DNA of 23,817 nt. Source: Bacillota bacterium. GTDB lineage: Bacteria > Bacillota > Clostridia > Oscillospirales > Acutalibacteraceae. Below are positions 7,446 through 15,340 of this stretch, piece by piece. Both the position numbers and the translations under genes were made by a program. The first letter of the stretch is position 1, and every line of letters starts with the position of its first letter. Under the pieces are notes generated by a model. It saw nothing but the letters and a program-made list of their open reading frames with translations, was not told where the DNA came from and did not search any database. The stretch covers positions 1 to 23,817 of the forward strand of contig JAEXDU010000122.1 in NCBI GenBank assembly GCA_023401495.1, written 5' to 3'.

Positions 7446-8423
7446 ATGACAACCCTGAAAGAAATTGCATCAAAAGTTGGCGTTTCGCTCTCGACCGTTT
7501 CCCGCGTGCTGAATTTGGACGACACCATGTCTGTCACAGTGGAGACGAGAAGAGAAATTTTAGAAACGGCTCACAATATAGGCTACGTGCCGCCAAAGCT
7601 CAGGAAACAACGGAATGTGCTTCAAACAGCAACGATTGGGATCGCCGACTGGAAAATCATTATGCAAGGGCACCCCAATACCCACATGGAAACACTCCAT
7701 TACCTTGCCCAGGCCGGCAGAAAAGACCTGAAAACAGAGTTTATCCGAATCGGGGAAAATTCCACGGAGCAGGTTGACGGAATAATTGCGTTTGGCGAGT
7801 TTGAGCCTGACGAAATCGATTATCTTCACAGCCGCTCCTACCACATTGTATTTATTAACTCCAACAAAGAGGATTACCAGCACGACCAGATTCAGATTGA
7901 TTTTAATCTGGGGATGCGGCAGATGGTGGAATACCTGTCGGAGGAAAGACAGTACAGCCGCATCGGGTATATCGGCGCCCTGTTCGACAGCGCCACCGTG
8001 CGGATCGGATACCACCGGCTGAATGCCCTTCAGACCTATCTGAAGGAAAAGAACATGTATGACGAGTCTCTCATCCGCGTGGGGGATTTCACTTGCGAAA
8101 GCGGGTATGCGCTCATGATGAAAATGATTGAAAGCGGCAACCTGCCGGATGCCTTCCTGCTCGGAAACGACGCCGTAGCGGAGGGCGCGCTTCGCGCGGC
8201 GGAAGAAGCGGGGATCAGTATTCCGGAGGACCTGGGCATTGTTCTGTACAACGATATTGAAACGCTGCACCCCAGCCACTCCGACTATACCTGCATTAAA
8301 ATGTACCCGGATTTTGTATGGCAGACAGCCATTGAGTTGCTTACCGAACGAATTCTGAATCGCAGAACACAGACCATGAAAATTATTATTCCCACCAGAC
8401 TGCTGATTGGGGAAAGCACATGA
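7446..8423 (+). CDS. LacI/GalR-family transcriptional regulator
   Basis: 325-aa regulator. Seen: N-terminal LacI HTH (TTLKEIASKVGVSLSTVSRV) with the hinge region NIGYVPPKLRKQ, then a periplasmic-binding-protein-like sensor domain with GYIG, PDAFLLGNDAVAEGALRAAEEAG and IPEDLGIVLYND, all typical of the GalR/LacI group. The ribosome site GGGAGG precedes the ATG. It is the first gene of a rightward operon with a phosphodiesterase, a Phn-type transporter and a phosphatase. A LacI-type regulator normally responds to a carbohydrate or nucleoside-like ligand, whereas Phn-type transporters are classically under PhoB/PhoP, so control here is probably by substrate rather than phosphate starvation. The sensor domain is complete, so it should be functional. 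Confidence 0.95.
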   Translation: MTTLKEIASKVGVSLSTVSRVLNLDDTMSVTVETRREILETAHNIGYVPPKLRKQRNVLQTATIGIADWKIIMQGHPNTHMETLHYLAQAGRKDLKTEFIRIGENSTEQVDGIIAFGEFEPDEIDYLHSRSYHIVFINSNKEDYQHDQIQIDFNLGMRQMVEYLSEERQYSRIGYIGALFDSATVRIGYHRLNALQTYLKEKNMYDESLIRVGDFTCESGYALMMKMIESGNLPDAFLLGNDAVAEGALRAAEEAGISIPEDLGIVLYNDIETLHPSHSDYTCIKMYPDFVWQTAIELLTERILNRRTQTMKIIIPTRLLIGEST

Positions 8424-8460
8424 AACGGTGCCGGATTCGGACACCTGACGGAGGAAAAAG

Positions 8461-9279
8461 GTGAAACCATTTCGATTTGTTCATTTATCGGACCTTCATT
8501 TCCGAAAACAGTATGAGGACTGGGGGTTTCAGGCTTTGCTCAAAAGGCTGCCCGACCCTCTGGAGAATCTCGTCTTGTGTCTGGAAAAAGAAAAAGCCCA
8601 AGGGCTGGATTTTGTATTGCTCACGGGAGATTTATCCCACGACGGCACGAAAGAGGATTATTCCATCCTGCGCAGCACCCTGAACCAAACATTGGAAGGA
8701 ATCCCCTGGGCGGCGCTTCCGGGCAATCATGATGACCGCGCGGCGTTCGCGGCGCTCTTTCCGGAAAGCGAGGCCGGTCACGGGTGGGACCGAACCGCCT
8801 GTACGGACGGGTTTCGTGTCATTCTGTTGGACAGCGGCTGCGGAATCTCCGGCCGGCTGGAAAGCGCTCAGCTTCAGTGGCTGAAAAAGGTGCTGTCCGC
8901 TCCATCGGAGCGAGGGAGTATTCTTGCTCTTCATCACCCGCTGATTCCGGAGCAGGACGGGTTTGGCTGTATGCAGGCGGACCCCTGTCTTGCGGAGCTG
9001 ATCGCCCAAAGCGACGTGATCGGTATTTTTTGCGGCCATACACACCGGAATTATACCGCAACCTTTGCTGGCAAACCGTATTTTACGGCGGATTCCCTGT
9101 CCTTTGTCTTAGAGGAATCCGGGCCGGACACTTACTTAAAGGCTTTGTCCGCCTATAACCGCGCTGTTTATTGCGACGGCACCCTCTCTGTGCAGGTCAG
9201 GCGGCTGGCACCCGAAGCCTCGGTTGCCGCCCGCTTTTCCACCGATATGATTTCAACCCTGTTTCAAAAAAGAAAGTGA
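8461..9279 (+). CDS. Calcineurin-like metallophosphoesterase (CpdA-type cyclic nucleotide/phosphodiesterase family)
   Basis: 272-aa cytoplasmic metallophosphoesterase that hydrolyses a phosphate mono- or diester with two metals. Seen: all family motifs in order: SDLHF (Asp11, His13), GDLSHDG (Asp57), GNHDD (Asn89, His90), ALHHPL, and GHTH (192-195). The layout resembles CpdA/Icc and glycerophosphodiester-type class III enzymes. The start is GTG at 8461 with GGAGG 5-6 nt upstream; an in-frame ATG comes too late. No signal peptide, so the substrate is inside the cell. It sits between the LacI-type regulator (37-nt gap) and the PhnD-type lipoprotein (10-nt gap), suggesting that it cleaves the imported phosphoester. 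Confidence 0.92.
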   Translation: MKPFRFVHLSDLHFRKQYEDWGFQALLKRLPDPLENLVLCLEKEKAQGLDFVLLTGDLSHDGTKEDYSILRSTLNQTLEGIPWAALPGNHDDRAAFAALFPESEAGHGWDRTACTDGFRVILLDSGCGISGRLESAQLQWLKKVLSAPSERGSILALHHPLIPEQDGFGCMQADPCLAELIAQSDVIGIFCGHTHRNYTATFAGKPYFTADSLSFVLEESGPDTYLKALSAYNRAVYCDGTLSVQVRRLAPEASVAARFSTDMISTLFQKRK

Positions 9280-9289
9280 GGAAAACAAA

Positions 9290-10375
9290 ATGACCACGTC
9301 TCCCATGAAAAGGTTCGTGTTTGCCGCCCTTGCGGGTGCGATGCTGCTTTCCGCTACCGCATGCTCCAATCAACAGGCGCAGACAGCCGCGTCTTCCGCT
9401 GATTCTCAGCCGGCCTCTTCGGCAGAAGGATTGAAAACAGTGGACAGCCTCAGTGTTTACTTTGTCCCTTCCAAAGACCCTCAGGAAATCGTTACGGCAA
9501 CCGCCCCGTTGAAAGAGCTCCTTCAGAAAGAAATGGTCAACGAAGGCTATGACGTGAAAAACGTGGAAATCACAGTCGGGACTACCTATGAAGCTGTCGG
9601 CGAAGCGCTTTCTTCCGGCACGGCGGATGTTGGCATGATTCCCGGCGGCACCTATGCGCTGTACGACGACGGCGCAGACGTCATTCTGACCGCTACCAGA
9701 GCGGGGCTGAGCAAAGACTCTGACAACGCGAAAGACTGGAACGACGGTAAAGCGACGGAAGCAACAACCAAGCAGGCGTCCTCTTACCGTTCTCTGATCA
9801 TTGCCGGCCCAACGGAAAAGGGAAAAGCGCTGGCTAAAAAGGTGAACGCCGGAGAAAAGCTGACTTTTGATGACCTTGCCGGCGCAAACTGGAGCGTGAT
9901 GTCCTCCTCTTCTTCCGCGGGCTATATTTACCCGTCACTTTGGCTCAACAGCAATTACCAGAAGAGCCTCACAGACCTGACCCATACGGTGCAGGCGGAT
10001 TCCTATGGCAGTTCCTTCGCGCGCCTCGCCTCCGGTCAGGTGGATATTCTCGTCACCTATGCGGATGCCCGCCGCGATTATGAGCAAAAATGGACCGGCG
10101 ATTATGGCAGAAAAGCTTCCATCTGGGAAGAAACCGGCGTCATCGGCGTCACCTCGCCGATTTACAACGACACGATCAGCGTCAGCAAAACCTCTAAGAT
10201 CATGGATGAATCCATGAAAAAAGCGCTTCAGACCGCGTTTATCAATATCGCAAATACTGACGAGGGCAAAAAGGTCATCTCAATTTACAGCCACGAGGGC
10301 TACCAGATCGCAAAATCCTCCGATTACGACAACGAGCGCAAGGCGCAGGAGCTTTTGAAGCAGCTGAAAAAATAA
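9290..10375 (+). CDS. PhnD-type phosphonate/phosphoester ABC transporter substrate-binding lipoprotein
   Basis: 361-aa lipoprotein. Seen: basic n-region MKR, hydrophobic stretch and lipobox LSATAC with Cys25 as the lipid site, then an Ala/Ser/Gln-rich linker. The mature part begins DSLSVYFVPSKDPQEIVTA, as in PhnD (Phosphonate-bd family), and has GTADVGMIPGGTYALY plus SSSSAGYIYPSLWL, the Ser/Thr-rich anion-binding segment of that family. Ribosome site GAGG 8 nt before the ATG. The family binds phosphonates, phosphite, hypophosphite or phosphorylated organics; the two phosphatase genes in the operon favour a phosphate ester, which is inference. A stem-loop follows the gene and may keep binding-protein mRNA in excess. 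Confidence 0.93.
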   Translation: MTTSPMKRFVFAALAGAMLLSATACSNQQAQTAASSADSQPASSAEGLKTVDSLSVYFVPSKDPQEIVTATAPLKELLQKEMVNEGYDVKNVEITVGTTYEAVGEALSSGTADVGMIPGGTYALYDDGADVILTATRAGLSKDSDNAKDWNDGKATEATTKQASSYRSLIIAGPTEKGKALAKKVNAGEKLTFDDLAGANWSVMSSSSSAGYIYPSLWLNSNYQKSLTDLTHTVQADSYGSSFARLASGQVDILVTYADARRDYEQKWTGDYGRKASIWEETGVIGVTSPIYNDTISVSKTSKIMDESMKKALQTAFINIANTDEGKKVISIYSHEGYQIAKSSDYDNERKAQELLKQLKK

Positions 10376-10401
10376 CCGCCTCAAAATGGAATAGGAATCA
10401 G

Positions 10402-10435
10402 GCACGGGGTGAACTTCACGGTTCATCCTTTGTGC
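10402..10435 (+). promoter_or_regulatory. Stem-loop between the PhnD-type and PhnC-type genes
   Basis: GGGTGAAC (10407-10414) pairs with GTTCATCC (10421-10428), one G-U pair, around loop TTCACG; GCAC (10402-10405) and GTGC (10432-10435) extend the base. No T-run follows, so it is not a standard terminator. Such hairpins after binding-protein genes often protect the upstream mRNA from 3' decay; it also ends just before the next gene's ribosome site. Confidence 0.5.
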
Positions 10436-10451
10436 GGTTTGGGAGGACCCC

Positions 10452-11204
10452 ATGATCTTATTTGAACATGTCAATAAAACATATCCGAATGGGTTTCAGG
10501 CGCTCAATGATATCTGCCTGAAGATTGACCAGGGAGAATTTGTGGCAATCATTGGACTTTCCGGCGCGGGAAAATCCACTTTGATCCGCACCATTAACCG
10601 GATACACCCCATTACCTCCGGTACTCTGACGGTCGACGGCGTGAACGTCACCGGGCTCAGGGGGAAACAATTGCGGCAGTTCCGGCGAAAAATCGGTATG
10701 ATTTTTCAATCTTTTAATCTTGTCACACGCACCACCGTCATTAAAAATGTGCTGGCGGCAAAAGTGCCCGACCTTCCGCTTTGGCGCTCCATTCTGGGTG
10801 TGTTCCCTCAAAAGGACAATCTTGACGCGTTGGAAGCGCTGGACAAGGTAGGGATTCTGGAAAAAGCGTTTACCCGCGCCGACCAGCTTTCCGGCGGACA
10901 GCAGCAGCGTGTCGCTCTGGCCCGCACTTTGGCACAGAATCCGCAAATTATACTGGCGGACGAACCGGTGGCCTCCCTTGACCCGGTCACAGCCGCGCAG
11001 GTCATGAATGACTTTCGCCGCATTAATCAGGAAATGAACATCACCGTCTTGATCAACATCCATCATGTCGACCTTGCCCTGCAGTATGCCGACCGCGTGG
11101 TTGGAATCCAGGCCGGCCGCATTGTGTTTGACGGCAGCGCGAAGGATGTTACGCAGGACGTGCTGTCACTGGTTTACGGGCACGGACAGGAGGAAGCGAT
11201 ATGA
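10452..11204 (+). CDS. PhnC-type phosphonate/phosphoester ABC transporter ATP-binding protein
   Basis: 250-aa ABC ATPase. Seen: Walker A GLSGAGKS (35-42), Q-loop MIFQSFNLV, signature LSGGQQQR (146-153), Walker B IILADEPVASLDP (167-179), and H-loop INIHHVDLAL. The Q-loop context (FQSFNLVTRTTVIKNVLAA) and IHHVDLALQYADRV are typical of PhnC rather than amino-acid or metal ATPases. The ATG at 10452 has GGGAGG upstream. Its stop overlaps the first permease gene by 4 nt (ATGA), so the subunits are translationally coupled. It energises the PhnE1/PhnE2-type channel. Confidence 0.95.
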   Translation: MILFEHVNKTYPNGFQALNDICLKIDQGEFVAIIGLSGAGKSTLIRTINRIHPITSGTLTVDGVNVTGLRGKQLRQFRRKIGMIFQSFNLVTRTTVIKNVLAAKVPDLPLWRSILGVFPQKDNLDALEALDKVGILEKAFTRADQLSGGQQQRVALARTLAQNPQIILADEPVASLDPVTAAQVMNDFRRINQEMNITVLINIHHVDLALQYADRVVGIQAGRIVFDGSAKDVTQDVLSLVYGHGQEEAI

Positions 11205-11995
11205 AGCAATACCAGGTGAGCAGCGGAAGGTCTGTGAGAAAGCCGCATTCCTACACGATCCCCGCCGCGGCTGTCGTACTCGCTTTTACGGTTCTTTCCG
11301 TTAAGATTACCGGATTTGACCTGCGTGTGATTGCGCAGCGGGGGTATCAGTTTTTCGTGATTCTGGCCAGTATGCTTCCACCTGCCCTTTCTTACCTGCC
11401 CAACGTCTGGTCGCCCCTTTTTGACACCATCAAAATGTCCCTTCTCGGGTCGCTGATCGGTTCTGTGCTTGCGGTTCCCTTCGCCGCCGCCGCGTCGGCA
11501 AACATTATTTCAAACCGCATCGCGACTACCGCCGTCCGGCTTTTTCTCAGCCTTGCACGCACGCTCCCCACACTGGTCACCGCGCTGATTGCAACTTACA
11601 TTTTCGGTCTTGGAACACTTGCGGGAACAACGGCAATTGCCATTTTCACCTTCGCTTACGTGGGGAAAACGCTGTATGAGCAGATTGAAACGGTGAACAT
11701 GGGTGCCTTTGAAGCGATGGAGTCCCTTGGCTGCGGAAAGGTTCAGGCATTTCGGCAGGCGATCCTTCCGCAGGTGCTGCCGTCCTATCTGTCGATTTGT
11801 CTGTTCTGTTTCGAAGGAAACGTGCGCTATGCTTCCATTCTGGGCTATGTCGGGGCGGGAGGATTGGGAGTAATTCTAAATGAGAACATTGGCTGGAGGC
11901 AATATGACAATGTCGGCATGATTCTTCTCATGCTCTTTGCGGCCGTGATCCTCATTGAAAGCGTCAGCCATTTTCTGCGCAGCAAACTGGTATAA
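11201..11995 (+). CDS. PhnE-type phosphonate/phosphoester ABC transporter permease, first copy
   Basis: 264-aa inner-membrane permease. Seen: TM segment near residues 24-42, an LFDTIKMSLLGSLIGSVLAVPFA start of the permease core, SLARTLPTLVTALIATYIFGLGTLAG, the coupling loop EAMESLGCGKVQAFRQAILPQ, and GYVGAGGLG near the C-terminus, which is the PhnE signature. It overlaps the ATPase gene by 4 nt and is followed 12 nt later by a second permease, with GGAGG between them. The two are probably a heterodimer, as in PhnCDE1E2 or PtxABC-like systems. Confidence 0.94.
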   Translation: MKQYQVSSGRSVRKPHSYTIPAAAVVLAFTVLSVKITGFDLRVIAQRGYQFFVILASMLPPALSYLPNVWSPLFDTIKMSLLGSLIGSVLAVPFAAAASANIISNRIATTAVRLFLSLARTLPTLVTALIATYIFGLGTLAGTTAIAIFTFAYVGKTLYEQIETVNMGAFEAMESLGCGKVQAFRQAILPQVLPSYLSICLFCFEGNVRYASILGYVGAGGLGVILNENIGWRQYDNVGMILLMLFAAVILIESVSHFLRSKLV

Positions 11996-12007
11996 GGAGG
12001 AACACGA

Positions 12008-12820
12008 ATGAATGCTTCCATCAAGCGCCAGTGGGAATCCCGACCCAAGCGCCACCTGTTCCATATTGTGGCGACCGTTGTCGTCGTCACACTGTTTCTC
12101 TGGTCCTCCACCGCCGTATCCATGCAGCAAACACAGATGGACGGTGTGACTGTCGCCAAAAATATTATTCTCGGCATTTTGAATCCGGATCTGAGTCTCC
12201 TCCTGAACTTCACCTCACAGGGTGTGCCGTTTCTTTTGCTTGAAACCGTCTGTATCGCATTTTTGGGTACCCTTGTCGGCTCTGTTCTTTCCATTCCGCT
12301 TTCTTTTTTATCCGCAACCAATGTGGTGCCAAATTTCGTCGCGATGATCGGTCGTTTTTGCATCATGGCAATCCGCACGATTCCGCCCCTAATTTATGGC
12401 CTGATGTTTATCCGTGTGACTGGCCCGGGGCCGTTTGCCGGACTTTTGACCATGTCGCTGTGCTCTATCGGAATGCTTTCTAAGCTATATATTGAAGCAA
12501 TTGAGGATCTGGATACAGGAATTCTGGAATCTTTGGATGCCGCTGGATGCACGCTGTTCCAGAAAATTCGGTACGGCATTCTTCCGCAGTTGGTTCCGAA
12601 TTTTCTTTCTACCATTCTGTACCGATTCGACATGAATCTGCGGGACGCTTCTGTTCTAGGGCTTGTAGGCGCCGGCGGAATCGGAGCCCCTCTGATCTTC
12701 GCAATGAATTCCTACCGGTGGAACCAGGCCGGCTCCGTCCTGCTGGGATTGGTCCTGCTGGTTCTGCTGGTGGAATTTCTGTCCGGAAAACTTCGTGCCA
12801 GGCTCACCATGGGCAAATAA
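12008..12820 (+). CDS. PhnE-type phosphonate/phosphoester ABC transporter permease, second copy
   Basis: 270-aa permease, paralogous to the preceding gene. Seen: N-terminal TM (about 17-38), LLETVCIAFLGTLVGSVLSIPLSFLSA, IRTIPPLIYGLMFIRVTGPGPFAG, coupling loop ESLDAAGCTLFQKIRYGILPQ, and GLVGAGGIGAPLI at the C-terminus. The matching order of blocks in both permeases shows a duplication within the PhnE family. TAAGGAGGAACACGATG gives a strong ribosome site. The following phosphatase gene starts 24 nt later, so it belongs to the same transcript. Confidence 0.94.
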   Translation: MNASIKRQWESRPKRHLFHIVATVVVVTLFLWSSTAVSMQQTQMDGVTVAKNIILGILNPDLSLLLNFTSQGVPFLLLETVCIAFLGTLVGSVLSIPLSFLSATNVVPNFVAMIGRFCIMAIRTIPPLIYGLMFIRVTGPGPFAGLLTMSLCSIGMLSKLYIEAIEDLDTGILESLDAAGCTLFQKIRYGILPQLVPNFLSTILYRFDMNLRDASVLGLVGAGGIGAPLIFAMNSYRWNQAGSVLLGLVLLVLLVEFLSGKLRARLTMGK

Positions 12821-12844
12821 TTCAGTGATGTTGGGAGAAATAAA

Positions 12845-13579
12845 ATGCAGCAAATTTCACAGCCCCTCGCCTTGGAGGGAACAAGAAACACCAGAGAACT
12901 CGGCGGTTACCGGAGTCATTCCGTCGGCCTGTTAAAAAAACATTCCATTCTGCGCAGCGATGCGCTGGATAAAATCACCGCCCGGGATGCGCATTTTCTC
13001 AGCGACTACGGCGTGCGCTGCGTGATTGACTTGCGCTTTCCGGAAGAACGCCGGCGTTTTCCGGACCGTATGGAGCTTTTTGCGCCCGGGGTGCAATACA
13101 CTCCGGTATCTTTGCAGGATCCGGTACGTAAAAAAAGATATTTGGAGGAATTCCCCCCCAGTATGTGGGAACTGTACCTCTGGATGCTGGACGACAGTCA
13201 GGAGGAATTCCGTAAAATATTGGAAACAATCGCCTTCTATTCACAGGACACGGTGCTGTTTCACTGCACCGGAGGAAAAGACCGCACCGGCATGGTAGCC
13301 ATGCTACTGCTGGGACTGGCCGGTGTGGACGATGAAACCATAATCGGAGATTACGCATTGACGGAAACTGTCATGAAAGACCTGTTTGCCTTACAGACAA
13401 AAGAGCTGGAAGGCCGGGGTCTTATCGTCCCTCAATACATTATGCAGTCACCGCCCTCCAATATGGAAAAAGCGCTGCGGCACCTCTCGAAGCGATACGG
13501 AACAGCAGCCGACTATCTGGCGCATATTGGCCTGAAAAGGGAAACGATTCATGCTCTCCGCGAGAAGATGCTTGATTAA
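12845..13579 (+). CDS. Tyrosine/dual-specificity phosphatase-like protein (Y_phosphatase3 type)
   Basis: 244-aa cytoplasmic Cys-dependent phosphatase. Seen: N-terminal TRNTRELGGYRS, typical of this bacterial family, VIDLRFPEERR, and the P-loop HCTGGKDRTG with nucleophile Cys141 and Arg147 (HCx5R). The Lys-Asp after the glycines (GGKDR) is characteristic of the LipA/MptpB-like group, whose members can act on phosphoinositides as well as phosphotyrosine. No signal peptide. Last gene of the LacI-Phn operon, followed at 13915 by a terminator. It may dephosphorylate the imported ligand or its cleavage product; protein phosphatase activity is a less contextual alternative. Confidence 0.9.
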   Translation: MQQISQPLALEGTRNTRELGGYRSHSVGLLKKHSILRSDALDKITARDAHFLSDYGVRCVIDLRFPEERRRFPDRMELFAPGVQYTPVSLQDPVRKKRYLEEFPPSMWELYLWMLDDSQEEFRKILETIAFYSQDTVLFHCTGGKDRTGMVAMLLLGLAGVDDETIIGDYALTETVMKDLFALQTKELEGRGLIVPQYIMQSPPSNMEKALRHLSKRYGTAADYLAHIGLKRETIHALREKMLD

Positions 13580-13611
13580 CACATGGTTTTGAAAAGCGGC
13601 AGAGGTTGCGG

Positions 13612-13836
13612 CTACAGATCAGTGACCGCCAATGGAATGGCTTTGGTATGCCGTATAAAAAATTCAGATCGCCGATTGTTTCCATTGATACCCAAGGAAA
13701 CCATTTCTTTGAGAACAATAAAGTTGATTACAATAAAAAACATTACATAGGAAGAAGCCAGCAAGCAGGCAAGCTTCATCAAATAATACCCAAATTTCAC
13801 AGCGGTAACCGCCAGAATCCAAACTTTGATTTTCAT
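13612..13836 (-). CDS. Possible small membrane protein or gene remnant, unrecognised
   Basis: 74 codons from the ATG at 13836; the frame is open to 13935 but the upstream part lies in a terminator. The product has one long or two short hydrophobic segments (WILAVTAVKFGYYLMKLACLLASSYVMFFIVINFIVL broken by charged residues at KFG and MKL), then a basic tail. I see no good ribosome site, and I recognise no family. Given the neighbouring gene debris at 14032 it may be a decayed fragment or chance. Low confidence. Confidence 0.25.
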   Translation of the reverse strand: MKIKVWILAVTAVKFGYYLMKLACLLASSYVMFFIVINFIVLKEMVSLGINGNNRRSEFFIRHTKAIPLAVTDL

Positions 13837-13914
13837 AGGATTGGGCTCTGCTCTAAAGAACGTTCCGTCAAAATCCGCATGATAATGATATGGTAAAAAG
13901 TCATAGCATCGCCC

Positions 13915-13959
13915 AAAAGACAGAGCAGGCAACAATAGGTGTTGCCTGCTCCGTCTTTT
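13915..13959. terminator. Rho-independent terminator after the phosphatase operon
   Basis: AAAAGACAGAGCAGGCAAC (13915-13933) pairs with its complement at 13941-13959 with one A-C mismatch, loop AATAGGT, followed by TTTTTT on the plus strand. The A-run on the 5' side also allows termination of minus-strand transcripts from the epimerase side, so it separates the two convergent units. Confidence 0.88.
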
Positions 13960-14031
13960 TTACATCCGGAAATTCTTACCAGACGGTCAGTGTTGAAAAG
14001 TCCGATAAAAATTCTGAAAGCAATTCCGGTT

Positions 14032-14190
14032 TCAGTAAGTATTTTGCCACCAATGGCACGTGGAATAGCCGATGCTCAAAAAGATCGGCTTGTCCTCGCG
14101 TTTCGCTTTCTCAAACGCCTGCTCTCCCCACGGAAACCAGTTGACGGGATTATTGACATGCTGCAGAAGGTAAAGGGATTTTTCCTTCAC
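14032..14190 (-). pseudogene. N-terminal remnant of a DUF255/thioredoxin-domain protein (YyaL/SPATA20 family)
   Basis: 52 codons on the minus strand from GTG at 14190 to a TGA at 14032. The translation contains EKSLYLLQHVNNPVNWFPWG, EQAFEKAKREDKP and IFLSIGYSTCHW, which is the near-invariant N-terminus of the roughly 600-700-residue DUF255 family. The match breaks right after CHW, where intact members continue with a second Cys of the thioredoxin-like motif. The first 39 nt or so lie inside the epimerase-like gene in another frame. No ribosome site is visible. About 90% of the gene is absent, so it is a remnant left by a deletion. The family match is from motif memory and is strong. Confidence 0.75.
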
Positions 14191-15199
14191 GTTTTAGCCA
14201 ATCAATCGTATCCTTCATCGTTTCTGAAAAGGGACGGGTGTGGTAATCCAGATCCCGCTTTGCTTTTGAGCAGTCAAATACGTTGTTGCGCACCAGATTG
14301 TATACAGCAAAACTGGTCATGACTGCTGGTTTTCCGGTCATTTTTGCACTAAGATCGGATAGCTTGCCAACCAGCTTTGCGATCGGAATCGGAAGAATCG
14401 TTTTAACCTCTTTGGCGCCGGTAAGTTCACTGAGCAGTTGAAACATCTGCCTCATGGAAACGCATTCATTACCCAGAATGTAACCTTCGCCCTTTCGTCC
14501 CTTTTCACAGCAAGTGACGATCGCGTTGGCAAGGTCGCGGGCATCTACAGCGTTAAAGCTACCTTCCATGCCGCAGGGCATTTTACCCGCACAATACTCC
14601 ATGATGAAGCTTGCCACTGGACCGAAGGCATAGTCATCCGGGCCGCAGATGCCTGTGGGAAAGACAATGGATGCATCGAGATTCTGCTCACGCACTGCAT
14701 CCAGCACAGCCTGTGTTGCCATAGCCTTTGTTTGACCGTAAAAGCCTACTACATTATTGGGATTGAAAACACTAATTTCTGTAATCGGCATTCCTTCCGG
14801 AAGTTCAGGAATAGCACCGGTAGAGCTGACATATACCAGTTTTTTTACTTTGTGTGCTGCACAAGCATTCAATATGTTTTTCGTACCGGCCACATTGACA
14901 TCATAGACCTTCGGATTATATGCAGGGTTCACCGTTACAACCGCAGCACTGTGAATCACAATAATTTCTGCTTCGCTTTCTGTGGAAAAAAAGCGCTCCA
15001 AACTCTCTGGATCCGTCACATCACCCATACAAATTTCCACAGCATGAGGAACCCTCGCGGCGGCAGGATCACCCTTTAGAACAAGCCCACGCACTTTCTT
15101 TCCTTCCTCCAAAAGCTTTGCTGCGACGCTGCTGCCAAGATTCCCTGCGACTCCCGTCACAAGGTAGATTGTCTTTTGATTTTCATCTTTAATCGTCAT
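14150..15199 (-). CDS. NAD(P)-dependent epimerase/dehydratase-like (extended SDR, dihydroflavonol-4-reductase-like)
   Basis: 349-aa extended short-chain dehydrogenase. Seen: Rossmann motif TGVAGNLGS (GxxGxxG at 16-22), CMGDVTDPESL with Asp60, HSAAVV, DVNVAGTKNIL, catalytic Ser in VYVSSTGA (about 125-127), and YGQTK with Tyr154/Lys158, followed by PTGICGPDDYAFG. The substrate-binding C-terminal half resembles 4-reductase or 3-beta-HSD-like branches; the substrate cannot be read. The ATG at 15199 has GGAGG 7-8 nt upstream. The last 13 codons overlap a DUF255 remnant in another frame, so the C-terminus (GKIPLPSAACQ) may have been created by the deletion and may not be the original one. Confidence 0.9.
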   Translation of the reverse strand: MTIKDENQKTIYLVTGVAGNLGSSVAAKLLEEGKKVRGLVLKGDPAAARVPHAVEICMGDVTDPESLERFFSTESEAEIIVIHSAAVVTVNPAYNPKVYDVNVAGTKNILNACAAHKVKKLVYVSSTGAIPELPEGMPITEISVFNPNNVVGFYGQTKAMATQAVLDAVREQNLDASIVFPTGICGPDDYAFGPVASFIMEYCAGKMPCGMEGSFNAVDARDLANAIVTCCEKGRKGEGYILGNECVSMRQMFQLLSELTGAKEVKTILPIPIAKLVGKLSDLSAKMTGKPAVMTSFAVYNLVRNNVFDCSKAKRDLDYHTRPFSETMKDTIDWLKREGKIPLPSAACQ

Positions 15200-15340
15200 A
15201 AAAATATCCTCCGCTTTTCAAAAGCTTTTCATATGGATTGATGTTTTAATGCGCTCATCATACATAAAAAGCGTTTGCGGATGGTTTGAAAAATGTTTCA
15301 GAATCATTAATCAGTAAAAATAACATCATAAAAAGCATAT

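Noticed and set aside
7560..8444. 294-codon frame on the minus strand opposite the LacI-type regulator
   Set aside because: The plus-strand frame has complete HTH and sensor motifs; the reverse frame has no recognisable domain and no ribosome site.
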